A stretch of 50,480 nucleotides of DNA from Aeromonas tecta (GTDB lineage Bacteria; Pseudomonadota; Gammaproteobacteria; Enterobacterales; Aeromonadaceae): the NCBI RefSeq assembly GCF_000820185.1, contig NZ_CDCA01000005.1:1-50480 (forward strand), written 5' to 3'. The notes below the pieces were generated by a model, which was not told the origin of the DNA, searched no databases, and saw only the letters and a list, made by a program, of their open reading frames with translations. Positions 43,401 to 50,480 of the stretch are shown here, in pieces (the stretch's first letter is position 1; each line of letters starts with the position of its first letter). The position numbers were made by a program, and so were the translations under genes.

Positions 43401-43915
43401 AGCTGCTGGAGCAGGCGGTCGAGGCGCTGAAAAATGGCAAGGAGCCGTCACTTGAACAGCTAATGAGCCAGCACACCGAGGTGGAGCTGCGCCTGCCCGC
43501 CCTGTTGCCGGACGACTACATCCCGGATGTCAACATGCGGCTGTCCATGTACAAACGCATCGCCAGCGCGGCGGACGAGCAGGAGCTGCGGGAATTGAAG
43601 GTGGAGCTCATAGACCGCTTCGGTCTGTTGCCGGAGCCAACCAAGACTCTCATGGAAATAGCGGCCTTCCGCCAGCGGGCCACGGCCCTTGGCATCCGTC
43701 GGGTGGAGATGAGCGAGCGTGGCGGTTACCTCGATTTCAATCAGGACACCAAGGTCAATCCGACCTATCTGGTCAAGCTGCTCTCCGAGCAGCCACGTAT
43801 CTATAAAATGGATGGACCAACCCGATTGCGCTTCCAGGTACCGAATCAGGACAGGGCCATGCGGTTGAAATTGGTGGATTCCCTGCTGACGGATCTCGCC
43901 AACCACAGCCTCTAG
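40457..43915 (+). CDS. mfd: Transcription-repair coupling factor Mfd
   Basis: A 1152-residue ATPase. UvrB-like damage-handling module (about 1-340), RNA-polymerase-interacting CarD-like domain (about 475-545; 'GQPVVHLDHGVGRYLG'), RecG-like translocase with Walker A 'GDVGFGKTEVAMRA' (about 633) and DEEH (about 733), 'RGRVGRS' and TRG region, and the C-terminal autoinhibitory domain. It removes RNA polymerase stalled at lesions and recruits UvrA. A terminator follows at 43935. Confidence 0.97.
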   Translation: MPMTLPALPAKAGHKLTLGQLVGSSLALVAARLTAEADRPVLLVTADTPSALRLEQELQFLLADKGCPVLMFPDWETLPYDTFSPHQDIISQRLETLYKLPQMSSGVLIVPISTLMLRTAPQVYLDKYSLMVKTGQRLSLHQLRGRLAEAGYVAVEQVLEHGEFAARGGLLDLFPMGSNSPYRIDFFDDEVDSIRPFDPETQRSSEPVKSVSLLPAREFPTDEAAIELFRGQFREQFELSRAEGSVYQEVSKGRWPAGIEYYLPLFFQQTASLFDYLPDNTLLITVGEIYPAAQRFWNDIGQRYEDRRWDNTRPLLPPQQIYLPVEQLFAALGQYGAVRLQAEPTDGGAGQHNLATAPLPDLQLDHSKEQPLLALNQFLQGFGGRTLFAVESEGRREVLGDLLARISVQPKEFPSLEAFVGSKARHGLLVTPLERGFLLQEAGQEELALITETELLGGKIRSRRAREKSKNLSSDAVIRNLGELTQGQPVVHLDHGVGRYLGLETLDAGGLPTEFLTLEYAGGDKLFVPVTNLHLISRYTGSDNPPSHKLGGEAWTKARRKAAEKIRDVAAELLDVYALRAARHGFAFKHDKEAYRQFAAGFPFEETEDQLNAINAVLGDMCQAKSMDRLVCGDVGFGKTEVAMRAAFVAVHGGKQVAVLVPTTLLAQQHYDNFRDRFANWPVRVEVLSRFRSAKEQTAVLKELAEGKVDIIIGTHKLLGNELTFKDLGLLIVDEEHRFGVRQKEKIKALRADVDILTLTATPIPRTLNMAMSGMRDLSIIATPPAKRLAIKTFVRQQDPAVTREAVLRELKRGGQVYYLHNDVESIEQCAADLATLVPEARIGVAHGQMRERELERVMSDFYHQRFNLLVCTTIIETGIDVPSANTIIMDRADHLGLAQLHQLRGRVGRSHHQAYAYLLTPHPKLMSKDAVKRLEAIASLEDLGAGFALATHDLEIRGAGELLGDDQSGQIESIGFTLYMELLEQAVEALKNGKEPSLEQLMSQHTEVELRLPALLPDDYIPDVNMRLSMYKRIASAADEQELRELKVELIDRFGLLPEPTKTLMEIAAFRQRATALGIRRVEMSERGGYLDFNQDTKVNPTYLVKLLSEQPRIYKMDGPTRLRFQVPNQDRAMRLKLVDSLLTDLANHSL

Positions 43916-43934
43916 TGGCGCCGAGGACGAAACA

Positions 43935-43965
43935 AAACGGGAGCCGTAATGGCTCCCGTTTTTTA
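43935..43965 (+). terminator. mfd terminator
   Basis: AACGGGAGCC and GGCTCCCGTT form a 10-bp stem around GTAAT, followed by TTTTTA. Confidence 0.9.
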
Positions 43966-44047
43966 TCTGCGCATTGCCTTGGCTTAGGTTGCCTTAGTTT
44001 GGCTTAGGAGCTGCGGCTATGCGCGGCTCCCTGCACCTCGCCTGGGA

Positions 44048-45082
44048 TCAGCCCTGATTGGCCGGATCCTCGTGGGCGGAGAATTCCCGCATAAAGGCCT
44101 CGGCCCGCTCCACCATCTTGGTCGACCCGACGAAGTAGGGGGTGCGCTGGTGCAGCGCCTTGGGTTGCACGTTCATGATGCGGCCGAAACCGTCTGACGC
44201 CTTGCCACCGGCCTGCTCTACCAGGAAGGCCATGGGGTTGCACTCATACAGCAGGCGCAGCTTGCCATTCGGGGAGTTGGTGCCGGACGGATAGATGTAG
44301 ATGCCGCCCTTGAGCAGGTTGCGGTGAAAATCCGACACCAGGGAGCCGATGTAGCGAGAGGTGTAGGGTCTGTGGGTCGCCTCGTCCCGCTCCTGGCAAT
44401 ATTTCAGGTACTTCTTCACCCCGTCCGGGAACTTGATGTAGTTGCCCTCATTGATGGAGTAGATCTTGCCCTCCTCCGGGATGCGGATGTTCTCGTGGGA
44501 GAGGCAGAAGCAGCCGATGGAGGGATCGTAGGTGAAACCGTTGACCCCAAAGCCGGTGGTGTAGACCAGCATGGTGGAGGAGCCATACACCACGTAACCG
44601 GCGGCGACCTGGCGGTTACCCGGCTGCAGGAAATCTTCCAGGGTGACGCCGGCGCCCGGGGTGCTGACCCGACGGTAGATGGAGAAGATGGTGCCAACCG
44701 AGACGTTGACGTCGATGTTGGAGGAGCCATCAAGGGGGTCGATCAACACGATGTATTTGGAGTGACGGGAGAGCTCGGAGTCGAAGGATACGAAGTCTTC
44801 TTCCTCCTCAGAGGCCATGCCGCACACCTCGCCGCGGGCCTCGAGCGCCGCCTTGAAGCGCTCGTTGGCGTAGACGTCCAGCTTCTGCTGCACCTCGCCC
44901 TGCACGTTCTCGGCGCCCATGGAGCCGATGATGTCCGCCAGCCCCGCCTTGTTGATCTCCCGGTTCACCACCTTGGCAGCCAGACGGATGGAGCTGAGCA
45001 AGGAGGTCAGCTCGCCGGTTGCGGTCGGGTAGTCCGCCTGCTTTTTGACGATGAACTCGCCCATGGTGATCATGTTTCGCAT
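44048..45082 (-). CDS. fbp: Class I fructose-1,6-bisphosphatase
   Basis: A 344-residue gluconeogenic enzyme that hydrolyses fructose 1,6-bisphosphate to fructose 6-phosphate. 'ASEEEEDFV' and '[20 protein letters not shown]' are the metal and active-site motifs, '[17 protein letters not shown]' and 'GGIYIYPSG' the substrate region. ATG 45082 ([10 protein letters not shown]) has AAAGGAAC upstream; the longer frame to 45238 would add 52 unlikely residues. The start lies 32 nt from a LacI-family-like operator. Confidence 0.95.
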   Translation of the reverse strand: MRNMITMGEFIVKKQADYPTATGELTSLLSSIRLAAKVVNREINKAGLADIIGSMGAENVQGEVQQKLDVYANERFKAALEARGEVCGMASEEEEDFVSFDSELSRHSKYIVLIDPLDGSSNIDVNVSVGTIFSIYRRVSTPGAGVTLEDFLQPGNRQVAAGYVVYGSSTMLVYTTGFGVNGFTYDPSIGCFCLSHENIRIPEEGKIYSINEGNYIKFPDGVKKYLKYCQERDEATHRPYTSRYIGSLVSDFHRNLLKGGIYIYPSGTNSPNGKLRLLYECNPMAFLVEQAGGKASDGFGRIMNVQPKALHQRTPYFVGSTKMVERAEAFMREFSAHEDPANQG

Positions 45083-45452
45083 TCTTGTTCCTTTAGGATC
45101 GTTTCCGTTGGCTGTGAAAACGTTTGCAAGCACCGGCAAAAAAAGGGCCGATCCTCGGCGCGTTATTTTGTAACCTAATGTAACGCCTGTTTTTTGTTTT
45201 TGCAGCGAATTAAGCCGGCGTATTAATCGCCAATTCACGCGATAGAAACGATATATTTCACCGAAAAATCGGCTTCAATCGGCGTCTTTTGCCATGTTAA
45301 TTCGTGACAATAATTCACGTTCCGGGCCCGTCATGCCAGCGGCCCCCCATCCGGTTATCCCTCCGCATCCCGGCCGCGCACCCTCTTGAGATCTCGACGT
45401 CAATCCCGCACACTGGCTGCGCTTTGGAAGCAAAAAAACATAAGGATATTCA
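45083..45452. other. Intergenic region between fbp and oppA
   Basis: A 370-nt divergent region. It is AT-rich around 45165-45310 and should hold promoters for both genes. GTGAAAACGTTTGCAAG (45114-45130) resembles a PurR/LacI-family operator. AAGGA precedes the oppA start. No gene is visible. Confidence 0.5.
45114..45130. promoter_or_regulatory. LacI/PurR-like operator in the fbp leader
   Basis: On the minus strand CTTGCAAACGTTTTCAC contains the central GCAAACGTTTTC, close to the PurR consensus ACGCAAACGTTTTCGT. It lies 32-48 nt upstream of the fbp start, in the leader. Cra-type sites are shorter, so PurR or another LacI-family regulator is more likely. Confidence 0.35.
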
Positions 45453-47069
45453 ATGAAAAGGACTCTCATTGCCGGCACGGTTGCCGCCCTGATCTCCCTC
45501 CCCACCCTGGCGGCCCAGGTGCCTGCCGGCACCAAACTGCTCCCCGCCGCGCAGCAAACCTTCGTGCGCAACATCGGTACCGAACCCGGCTCCATCGATC
45601 CCCAGATGGTGGAAGAGAGTTCGGGCAGCGACATCGTCAACGATCTGTTCGAGGGGCTCTACACCCTGGACGGCAATGGCAAGCTGCAAGCCGCGGGCGC
45701 ACTCGGCTACGAGCTCGACCCCACGGGCACCGTCTACACCTTCAAGCTGAGATCCGATGCCAAGTGGTCGAATGGCGAGCCGGTGACGGCGGCGGATTAT
45801 GTCTATGGTTGGCAGCGGGCGGCCAACCCCAAGAATGCGTCAAACTACGCTTGGTTCATCGAGCTGACCGGGGTGCTCAATGCCGGAGACGTTATCTCCG
45901 GTAAACAGAGCCCGGACGCCCTCGGCATCAAGGCGCTCGACCCCTACACCCTGCAGATCACCCTGAAAAACCCGGTTCCCTTCTTCCTCAAAACCCTCTC
46001 CCACTACACCACTTTCCCGGCGCCGAGGGCGACCATCGAGAAGTTCGGTCATGAGTGGGTCAAGCCGGGCAATATCGTCTCCAACGGCGCCTTCGCGCTC
46101 AAGGAGTGGACCCCCAATGAGCGCCTGATCGCCGAGCGCAATCCCCATTACTGGGATAATGCCCACACGGTGATCAACAAGGTGGTCTACCTGGAGATCG
46201 TCTCCGACACCGCCGCCTACAACCGCTACCGCTCGAGCGAACTGCACTACACCACCTATCCGCTGGAGCAGTACAAGCAGCTCAAGAGCCAGAGCCCGGA
46301 TGAGCTGGTCAGCGCCCCCATGCTCGCCACCTATTACTACGTGTTCAACACCCAGCGCAAACCCTTCAACAATCCCAAGGTGCGCAAGGCGCTCTCCTTG
46401 GCCATCGACAGAGGCACCATCACCGACAAAATCCTGGGACAGGGGCAATTGCCGGCCTTCAGCCTGACCCCTCCCAGCGTCGATGGTTTCGTGCTCAAGC
46501 AGCCCGCCAGCGAGCTGATGAGCAAGGAAGAACGGATAGCCAAGGCCAAGACCCTGCTGGCCGAGGCGGGTTACGGACCGAAAAATCCGCTGGACGTGGA
46601 CATCCTCTACAACACCAACGAGGGGCACAAGAAGATAGCGTTGGCCATCTCCTCCATGTGGAAACACAACCTGGGGATCAAGGCGGAGCTCAACAACATG
46701 GAGTGGAAGACCATGGTGTCGGTGCTCAACGAGGGGGATTTCGGGGTCAGTCGCTATTCGTGGAACGGGGATTACAACGATGCCTCGACCTTCCTCGACA
46801 TCCTGACCTCCAGCAGCAGCGCCAACAGCGGCAAATGGGTCAACAAGCAATACGATGCGCTGCTGGCCAAGGCCCATGACTCCAAGGATCCGGCCGAGCG
46901 CAACCAGCTCTATCAGCAAGCCGAGGTGCTGATCGACGAGGAGGCCCCCATCGCACCTGTCTATTTCTACGTCAAGTCACGGCTGCTCAAGCCCTTCGTC
47001 AAAGGCTATCCCTACCATAACCCGCAAGATCTGGTCTATTCGAAAGACCTCTATCTGACGACGCAGTAG
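45453..47069 (+). CDS. oppA: Periplasmic oligopeptide-binding protein
   Basis: A 538-residue solute-binding protein of the OppA family. Signal peptide 'MKRTLIAGTVAALISLPTLAA' precedes the cut after Ala. SBP_bac_5 motifs: 'RNIGTEPGSIDPQMVEES', 'YELDPTGTVYTFKLRSDAKWSNGEPVTAADYVYGWQR'. It captures peptides for an ABC importer; no oppBCDF genes are in the window, so the partner permease is elsewhere. AAGGATATTCA precedes ATG. A terminator follows at 47086. Confidence 0.88.
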   Translation: MKRTLIAGTVAALISLPTLAAQVPAGTKLLPAAQQTFVRNIGTEPGSIDPQMVEESSGSDIVNDLFEGLYTLDGNGKLQAAGALGYELDPTGTVYTFKLRSDAKWSNGEPVTAADYVYGWQRAANPKNASNYAWFIELTGVLNAGDVISGKQSPDALGIKALDPYTLQITLKNPVPFFLKTLSHYTTFPAPRATIEKFGHEWVKPGNIVSNGAFALKEWTPNERLIAERNPHYWDNAHTVINKVVYLEIVSDTAAYNRYRSSELHYTTYPLEQYKQLKSQSPDELVSAPMLATYYYVFNTQRKPFNNPKVRKALSLAIDRGTITDKILGQGQLPAFSLTPPSVDGFVLKQPASELMSKEERIAKAKTLLAEAGYGPKNPLDVDILYNTNEGHKKIALAISSMWKHNLGIKAELNNMEWKTMVSVLNEGDFGVSRYSWNGDYNDASTFLDILTSSSSANSGKWVNKQYDALLAKAHDSKDPAERNQLYQQAEVLIDEEAPIAPVYFYVKSRLLKPFVKGYPYHNPQDLVYSKDLYLTTQ

Positions 47070-47085
47070 GCCACGACACCATCGA

Positions 47086-47115
47086 AAAAGACCGCCTTCG
47101 AGGCGGTCTTTTTTA
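47086..47115 (+). terminator. oppA terminator
   Basis: AAAGACCGCC and GGCGGTCTTT form a 10-bp stem with a UUCG-type loop, followed by TTTTTAT. Confidence 0.92.
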
Positions 47116-47157
47116 TCTCAATCGTCTATCTCACTCCTTTGTCTCGTCCTTCTGAGC

Positions 47158-48078
47158 TCAATCCTCTTGGCAGCCGGCCATGGCGAGCCTGGCCCGCCGC
47201 CGTACCACCACGGGCTTGACCAGCAGCTGTGCCAGCAACACCCCCAGCAAGGTCATGCCGCCACCGATCAGGTGATAACTGGTCAACTTCTCCCCCAGCA
47301 AGCCAATGGCCAGGGCCGCCGTCATCAGCGGCAACAGGTTCATGTAGATGGCGGTGCGACTGGCCCCGAGCAGCGCAATGCCCTGCATCCACAGCCAGGG
47401 AGAGAGGGCCGAGGTTGGGATCCCCGCATAGAGAATGAGCCAGAGCGCGCTGCGATCGGGCCAGTGGCCGTCCACCAGCAAGAAGAAGGGGGTGAGAAAC
47501 AGCAGGCTGCACAGCACCTGGCCGTAGAGCATGGACCAGTTGTCGAGCCCCAGATCCCAGCGCTTGAGCAGCACGCTGTAGAGCGCATAAGTCGCCGCCG
47601 ACAGCAGCATGAAAACAGAGCCGATGTGGATGCCTTGAGTAAATAACCGGGTCGGATCCCCCTGCCCCAGCAAAATCGTCAGCCCGAGGATGGAGATGAT
47701 GCCCCCGAGCAGGGCGCCCCAGGTCGGGCGCTCGCGCAGCAGCCAGATACTGAGCAGCACTGTCATCAGCGGCGTCAGTCCCATCATCAGACCAATCTCG
47801 GTCGCGCCCAGGGTCTGGGCCGCGTAGTAACCAAAGGTCTGGTTGAGCACCATGCCGAGCAGCGCCAGCATGGCCAGCCGACCGAAGCCGGCCCACAGTT
47901 GGGCGCGCACCCGCCAGGCCCGCCGTGCAAGGAAAGGCGTCAGTACGATGGCCGCCACCATCCAGCGTGACCAGGCCAGCGCCGCGGGTGACAGCACCCC
48001 CACAGCCAGCTTGCTGACGATGCCGTTACCGGCCCAGATGGCCATGCAGGAGAAGGGGAACAGAAAAGCAAACGGCAT
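47158..48078 (-). CDS. EamA/DMT-family transporter
   Basis: A 306-residue inner-membrane protein with about ten hydrophobic helices in two EamA repeats ('WAGNGIVSKLAVGVLSPAALAWSRW' and 'SVFMLLSAATYALYSVLLKRW' start each half). Family members export metabolites or amino acids; the substrate here cannot be told. The C-terminal tail is basic. It is monocistronic and convergent with oppA. Confidence 0.85.
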   Translation of the reverse strand: MPFAFLFPFSCMAIWAGNGIVSKLAVGVLSPAALAWSRWMVAAIVLTPFLARRAWRVRAQLWAGFGRLAMLALLGMVLNQTFGYYAAQTLGATEIGLMMGLTPLMTVLLSIWLLRERPTWGALLGGIISILGLTILLGQGDPTRLFTQGIHIGSVFMLLSAATYALYSVLLKRWDLGLDNWSMLYGQVLCSLLFLTPFFLLVDGHWPDRSALWLILYAGIPTSALSPWLWMQGIALLGASRTAIYMNLLPLMTAALAIGLLGEKLTSYHLIGGGMTLLGVLLAQLLVKPVVVRRRARLAMAGCQED

Positions 48079-48221
48079 CGCTATATCCAGAAAAAGTCAG
48101 CTGGTATTTTAGGCGGGAGTATAGGGAGGCAAACAGGATTAGCAAGCACGGCGACGGGTCGCTCGCAAGTTCACTCGAAATGGGGCTCAAGCAGGGTCTA
48201 TTACTGAGGATTAAAAACAAT

Positions 48222-48245
48222 CATGCCCGCACGGCGGCGGGCATG
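48222..48245 (-). terminator. ytfK terminator
   Basis: CATGCCCGC and GCGGGCATG form a 9-bp stem; on the minus strand ATTGTTTTTAA follows. Confidence 0.8.
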
Positions 48246-48267
48246 GGAGGCAGTCCTGACACAACGA

Positions 48268-48474
48268 TCAGGCCGCATCCATGTGCAGTCTCGAGATCAG
48301 CTCGTTGACCTCGAGCACCGTCTGGCGGTGGGGAATGTCCGCTGGCGAGGGCATCATCAACAAGCCTGACTGGAAATCAAAGCGCCCCCTGCCGTGAATA
48401 TAAATCCGCCCCTTGAAGAAGGTTTTGACATGTTTTGCCACCATCAGTGGCAGGTACTTCTTAAACACTCTCAT
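48268..48474 (-). CDS. ytfK: YtfK (DUF1107) stringent-response modulator
   Basis: A 68-residue protein, the same length as E. coli YtfK. 'MRVFKKYLPLMVAKHVKTFFKGRIYI' and 'LEVNELISRLHMDAA' align with the E. coli start and end. In E. coli YtfK binds SpoT and favours (p)ppGpp build-up in phosphate or fatty-acid starvation. ATG 48474 is preferred to 48483 because it fits the family length. It is monocistronic with its own terminator. Confidence 0.85.
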   Translation of the reverse strand: MRVFKKYLPLMVAKHVKTFFKGRIYIHGRGRFDFQSGLLMMPSPADIPHRQTVLEVNELISRLHMDAA

Positions 48475-48607
48475 CGTTTGCAACCTCTTGCAGTTGTATC
48501 CGTATGACAGCAGCTTCTGCGAAATAATTCCGTTAAATTTGTATAAAAAACCGGAAAAATCGCTTCTTTCATCCCCAAAAAACCATTCTTTAACTTTTTA
48601 TTAACTT

Positions 48608-49075
48608 TTAACGTATTGTATGTGGTCCTTCAAGCCAGAGCAATACCCCTTTACCATCTTGCCACTCAATACAGGCCATGCCCGAGGTGGCAAACATGGG
48701 CGCACCCGCCGCCGGGCAGAGGCTCTGCACCAGATACCCCACCAGCGGCAGGTGGCTGACCATCAGGATGTTTTGATGCTGGCTCGCCAGCGCCGTGAGA
48801 TAACTCGCGACAAAGGCCGGATCCCCATAGGGGGTGATGTCACCGCTCTCCTCGACCTTGCCCGCCTTGGGCAGTTCGGGGGCGATGGCCTGCCAGGTCT
48901 GTCTGGCACGCAGGTAGTTGCTGTGGATCACCAGACTCAAGGAACCCGCCAGCTGGGGGGCCAGCCAACGCGCCATCTGGGTGGACTCTTCGATACCCTG
49001 CTCGGTCAATGGACGCTGTTCATCAGTTTTCGCATTCATGCCAGCCTGGCCATGACGCATGATGTAGATTTTCAT
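48608..49075 (-). CDS. sixA: Phosphohistidine phosphatase SixA
   Basis: A 155-residue histidine-phosphatase-superfamily enzyme. 'MKIYIMRHGQAG' holds the RHG catalytic motif (H8), and 'LMVSHLPLVGYL' holds the second histidine. E. coli SixA removes phosphate from ArcB and from the nitrogen PTS protein NPr. ATG 49075 fits the family start; GAGG lies upstream. It is divergent from the insulinase gene. Confidence 0.93.
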   Translation of the reverse strand: MKIYIMRHGQAGMNAKTDEQRPLTEQGIEESTQMARWLAPQLAGSLSLVIHSNYLRARQTWQAIAPELPKAGKVEESGDITPYGDPAFVASYLTALASQHQNILMVSHLPLVGYLVQSLCPAAGAPMFATSGMACIEWQDGKGVLLWLEGPHTIR

Positions 49076-49236
49076 TACAACCTCGCCCAACGGGCCTGTG
49101 TAGATAGCGGGGGGATCTTACCCCGCCATGCAGGGGGAAACAATTGCGCTACCTCTCAGAAAAGGGTTTGCCTCGTGAGATAGCGGGGTCGATAATCATG
49201 TTTAAATTCAAATAAATTCACCGCGAGTCAGCCCAA

Positions 49237-50480
49237 ATGAGCCCACATGCCAGTCCCAATGACCATCGGCGGTATCACTATCTGGAGCTGGCAAACCGGC
49301 TCAAGGTTTTGCTTGTCTGCGATCCCGAGACCGATAAATCTGCCGCCTCCCTGGCGGTCAACACCGGCCATTTCGACGATCCTGCCGACCGCCAGGGCAT
49401 GGCCCATTTCCTTGAGCATATGCTGTTCCTCGGCACCCGTACCTATCCCAAACCCGGCGAGTATCAGCAGTTTATGAGCCGCCACGGTGGCAGCAACAAC
49501 GCCTGGACCGGCACCGAATTCACCAATTTCTTCTTCGATATCGACAACGGCTTCTTCGAGGCCGGGCTCGATCGCTTCTCCCAGTTCTTCATCTGCCCCA
49601 CCTTCGCCTCGAAATGGGTCGACAAGGAGCGCAACGCGGTCGACTCCGAATATCGCCTCAAGCTGCAAGATGACGTAAGGCGCAGCTATCAGGTGCATAA
49701 AGAGACGGTCAACCCGGCCCATCCCTTCTCCAAGTTCTCGGTCGGCAACCTCGATACCCTGGCCGATCTGCCGGGCCGGGATCTGCGCTCCGATCTCATT
49801 GCATTCTACGAACAACACTACAGCGCGGATCGCATGGCGCTGGTGATGCTCTCCCCTGAATCCATTGAAACCCAGCTGGCCTGGTGCGATCGCTTCTTTA
49901 GTGCCATCCCGGATCGCAATCTGGGCGCCCCGACCCTGTCGGTCCCGCTCTACCGGCTCGACGATCTCGGTATTCGTATTCAGATAAAACCGGTCAAGGA
50001 GACCCGCAAGCTGGGGCTGACCTTCCCGCTGCCAAGCGTAGATGCCTACTACGACAAGAAGCCGCTCACCTTCTTGAGCCACCTCATCGGCTATGAAGGG
50101 GATGGCAGCCTGCTCTCCCTGCTCAAGGGCAAGGGCTGGGTCAATCAGCTCGCCGCCGGGGGCGGCATCAGCGGCGCCAACTTCAAGGATTTTGGCGTGA
50201 GCTTCGGCCTCACCCCGCTCGGGCTTGAGCATGTGAGCGAGATAGTGGCAGCGCTGTTTGGCTATCTGAAACTCATCGAGCGCGACGGCTTGCAGGCCTG
50301 GCGCTATGACGAGAAGCGCAGCGTGCTCGAATCCGCCTTCCGCTTCCAGGAGCGAGGCCGGGCACTCGACACCGTCTCCGGCCTGGTGCTGAACCTGTTC
50401 AGCTATGCCCCGGACGATCTGCTCCACGGCGACTATATGATGCGGGAATACGATGAGCCGCTGATCCGCCGCTTCCTCGC
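49237..50480 (+). CDS. M16 insulinase-family peptidase (partial)
   Basis: The first 414 or so residues of an M16 zinc peptidase; the frame runs off the window end. The active site H57-F-L-E60-H61 (inverted HxxEH) lies in 'QGMAHFLEHMLFLGT', and the downstream 'ERNAVDSEY' holds the third ligand. 'NPAHPFSKFSVGNLDTL' is typical of the pitrilysin/insulinase branch. There is no signal peptide, unlike periplasmic PtrA, so it is probably cytosolic. Full proteins of this type are about 920 residues. Confidence 0.9.
   Translation, partial: MSPHASPNDHRRYHYLELANRLKVLLVCDPETDKSAASLAVNTGHFDDPADRQGMAHFLEHMLFLGTRTYPKPGEYQQFMSRHGGSNNAWTGTEFTNFFFDIDNGFFEAGLDRFSQFFICPTFASKWVDKERNAVDSEYRLKLQDDVRRSYQVHKETVNPAHPFSKFSVGNLDTLADLPGRDLRSDLIAFYEQHYSADRMALVMLSPESIETQLAWCDRFFSAIPDRNLGAPTLSVPLYRLDDLGIRIQIKPVKETRKLGLTFPLPSVDAYYDKKPLTFLSHLIGYEGDGSLLSLLKGKGWVNQLAAGGGISGANFKDFGVSFGLTPLGLEHVSEIVAALFGYLKLIERDGLQAWRYDEKRSVLESAFRFQERGRALDTVSGLVLNLFSYAPDDLLHGDYMMREYDEPLIRRFL

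Noticed and set aside
49228..50427. 399-codon open frame antisense to the insulinase gene
   Set aside because: The plus strand holds a clear M16 peptidase with its HxxEH site; the antisense frame is a shadow.

Overview
The window looks like a chromosome segment of an Aeromonas-type gammaproteobacterium. The right half carries the conserved tig-clpP-clpX-lon-hupB-ppiD block, lolCDE, mfd, fbp, an oppA-type gene, ytfK and sixA, with GC-rich codon use and family-typical protein lengths. The genus is an inference from overall gene content; no rRNA or tRNA gene is present to confirm it.

Positions 1 to about 24,300 are the early half of a lambdoid prophage that continues past the left edge. A CI-type repressor (12500-13111) sits between two operator/promoter clusters. 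The minus-strand 'rightward' operon runs cro, small ORFs, HNH nuclease, O-like and P-like replication genes, [cargo], rha, ninB, a Ref-type nuclease, a PD-(D/E)XK nuclease, a BRO-N/KilAC antirepressor and a Q-like antiterminator with a zinc motif. Many of these genes are linked by 4-nt ATGA overlaps. The plus-strand 'leftward' operon runs small ORFs, a boxA-containing structured leader, a DUF2335-like membrane protein, an HTH regulator, RecE-like exonuclease, RecT, a coiled-coil protein, an HNH protein, Dam methylase, excisionase and integrase. The integrase ends 62 bp before the host gene ybiT, so one attachment site must lie there.

Between the P-like gene and rha (about 4.0-9.7 kb) lies an AT-rich cargo block that looks like an anti-phage island: a three-helix membrane protein, an EVE-like/HNH nuclease with a C-terminal frameshift, a PD-(D/E)XK-like protein next to AbiH, and a two-gene unit of an unknown 217-aa protein with an XRE-ImmA/IrrE protein. 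The plus-strand cargo genes lie antisense to the lytic transcript, which suggests expression during lysogeny. This is the most interesting part of the window.

The host part (24.3-50.5 kb) runs ybiT, a 0.5-kb non-coding gap with degenerate tandem repeats, ppiD-hupB-lon-clpX-clpP-tig (protein quality control; a sigma-32-like promoter lies before lon), a yccF-like gene, yfbR, the lolCDE lipoprotein exporter, a PilZ-like gene, mfd, fbp, an oligopeptide-binding protein, an EamA transporter, ytfK, sixA, and the 5' part of an M16 insulinase-family peptidase cut by the window end.
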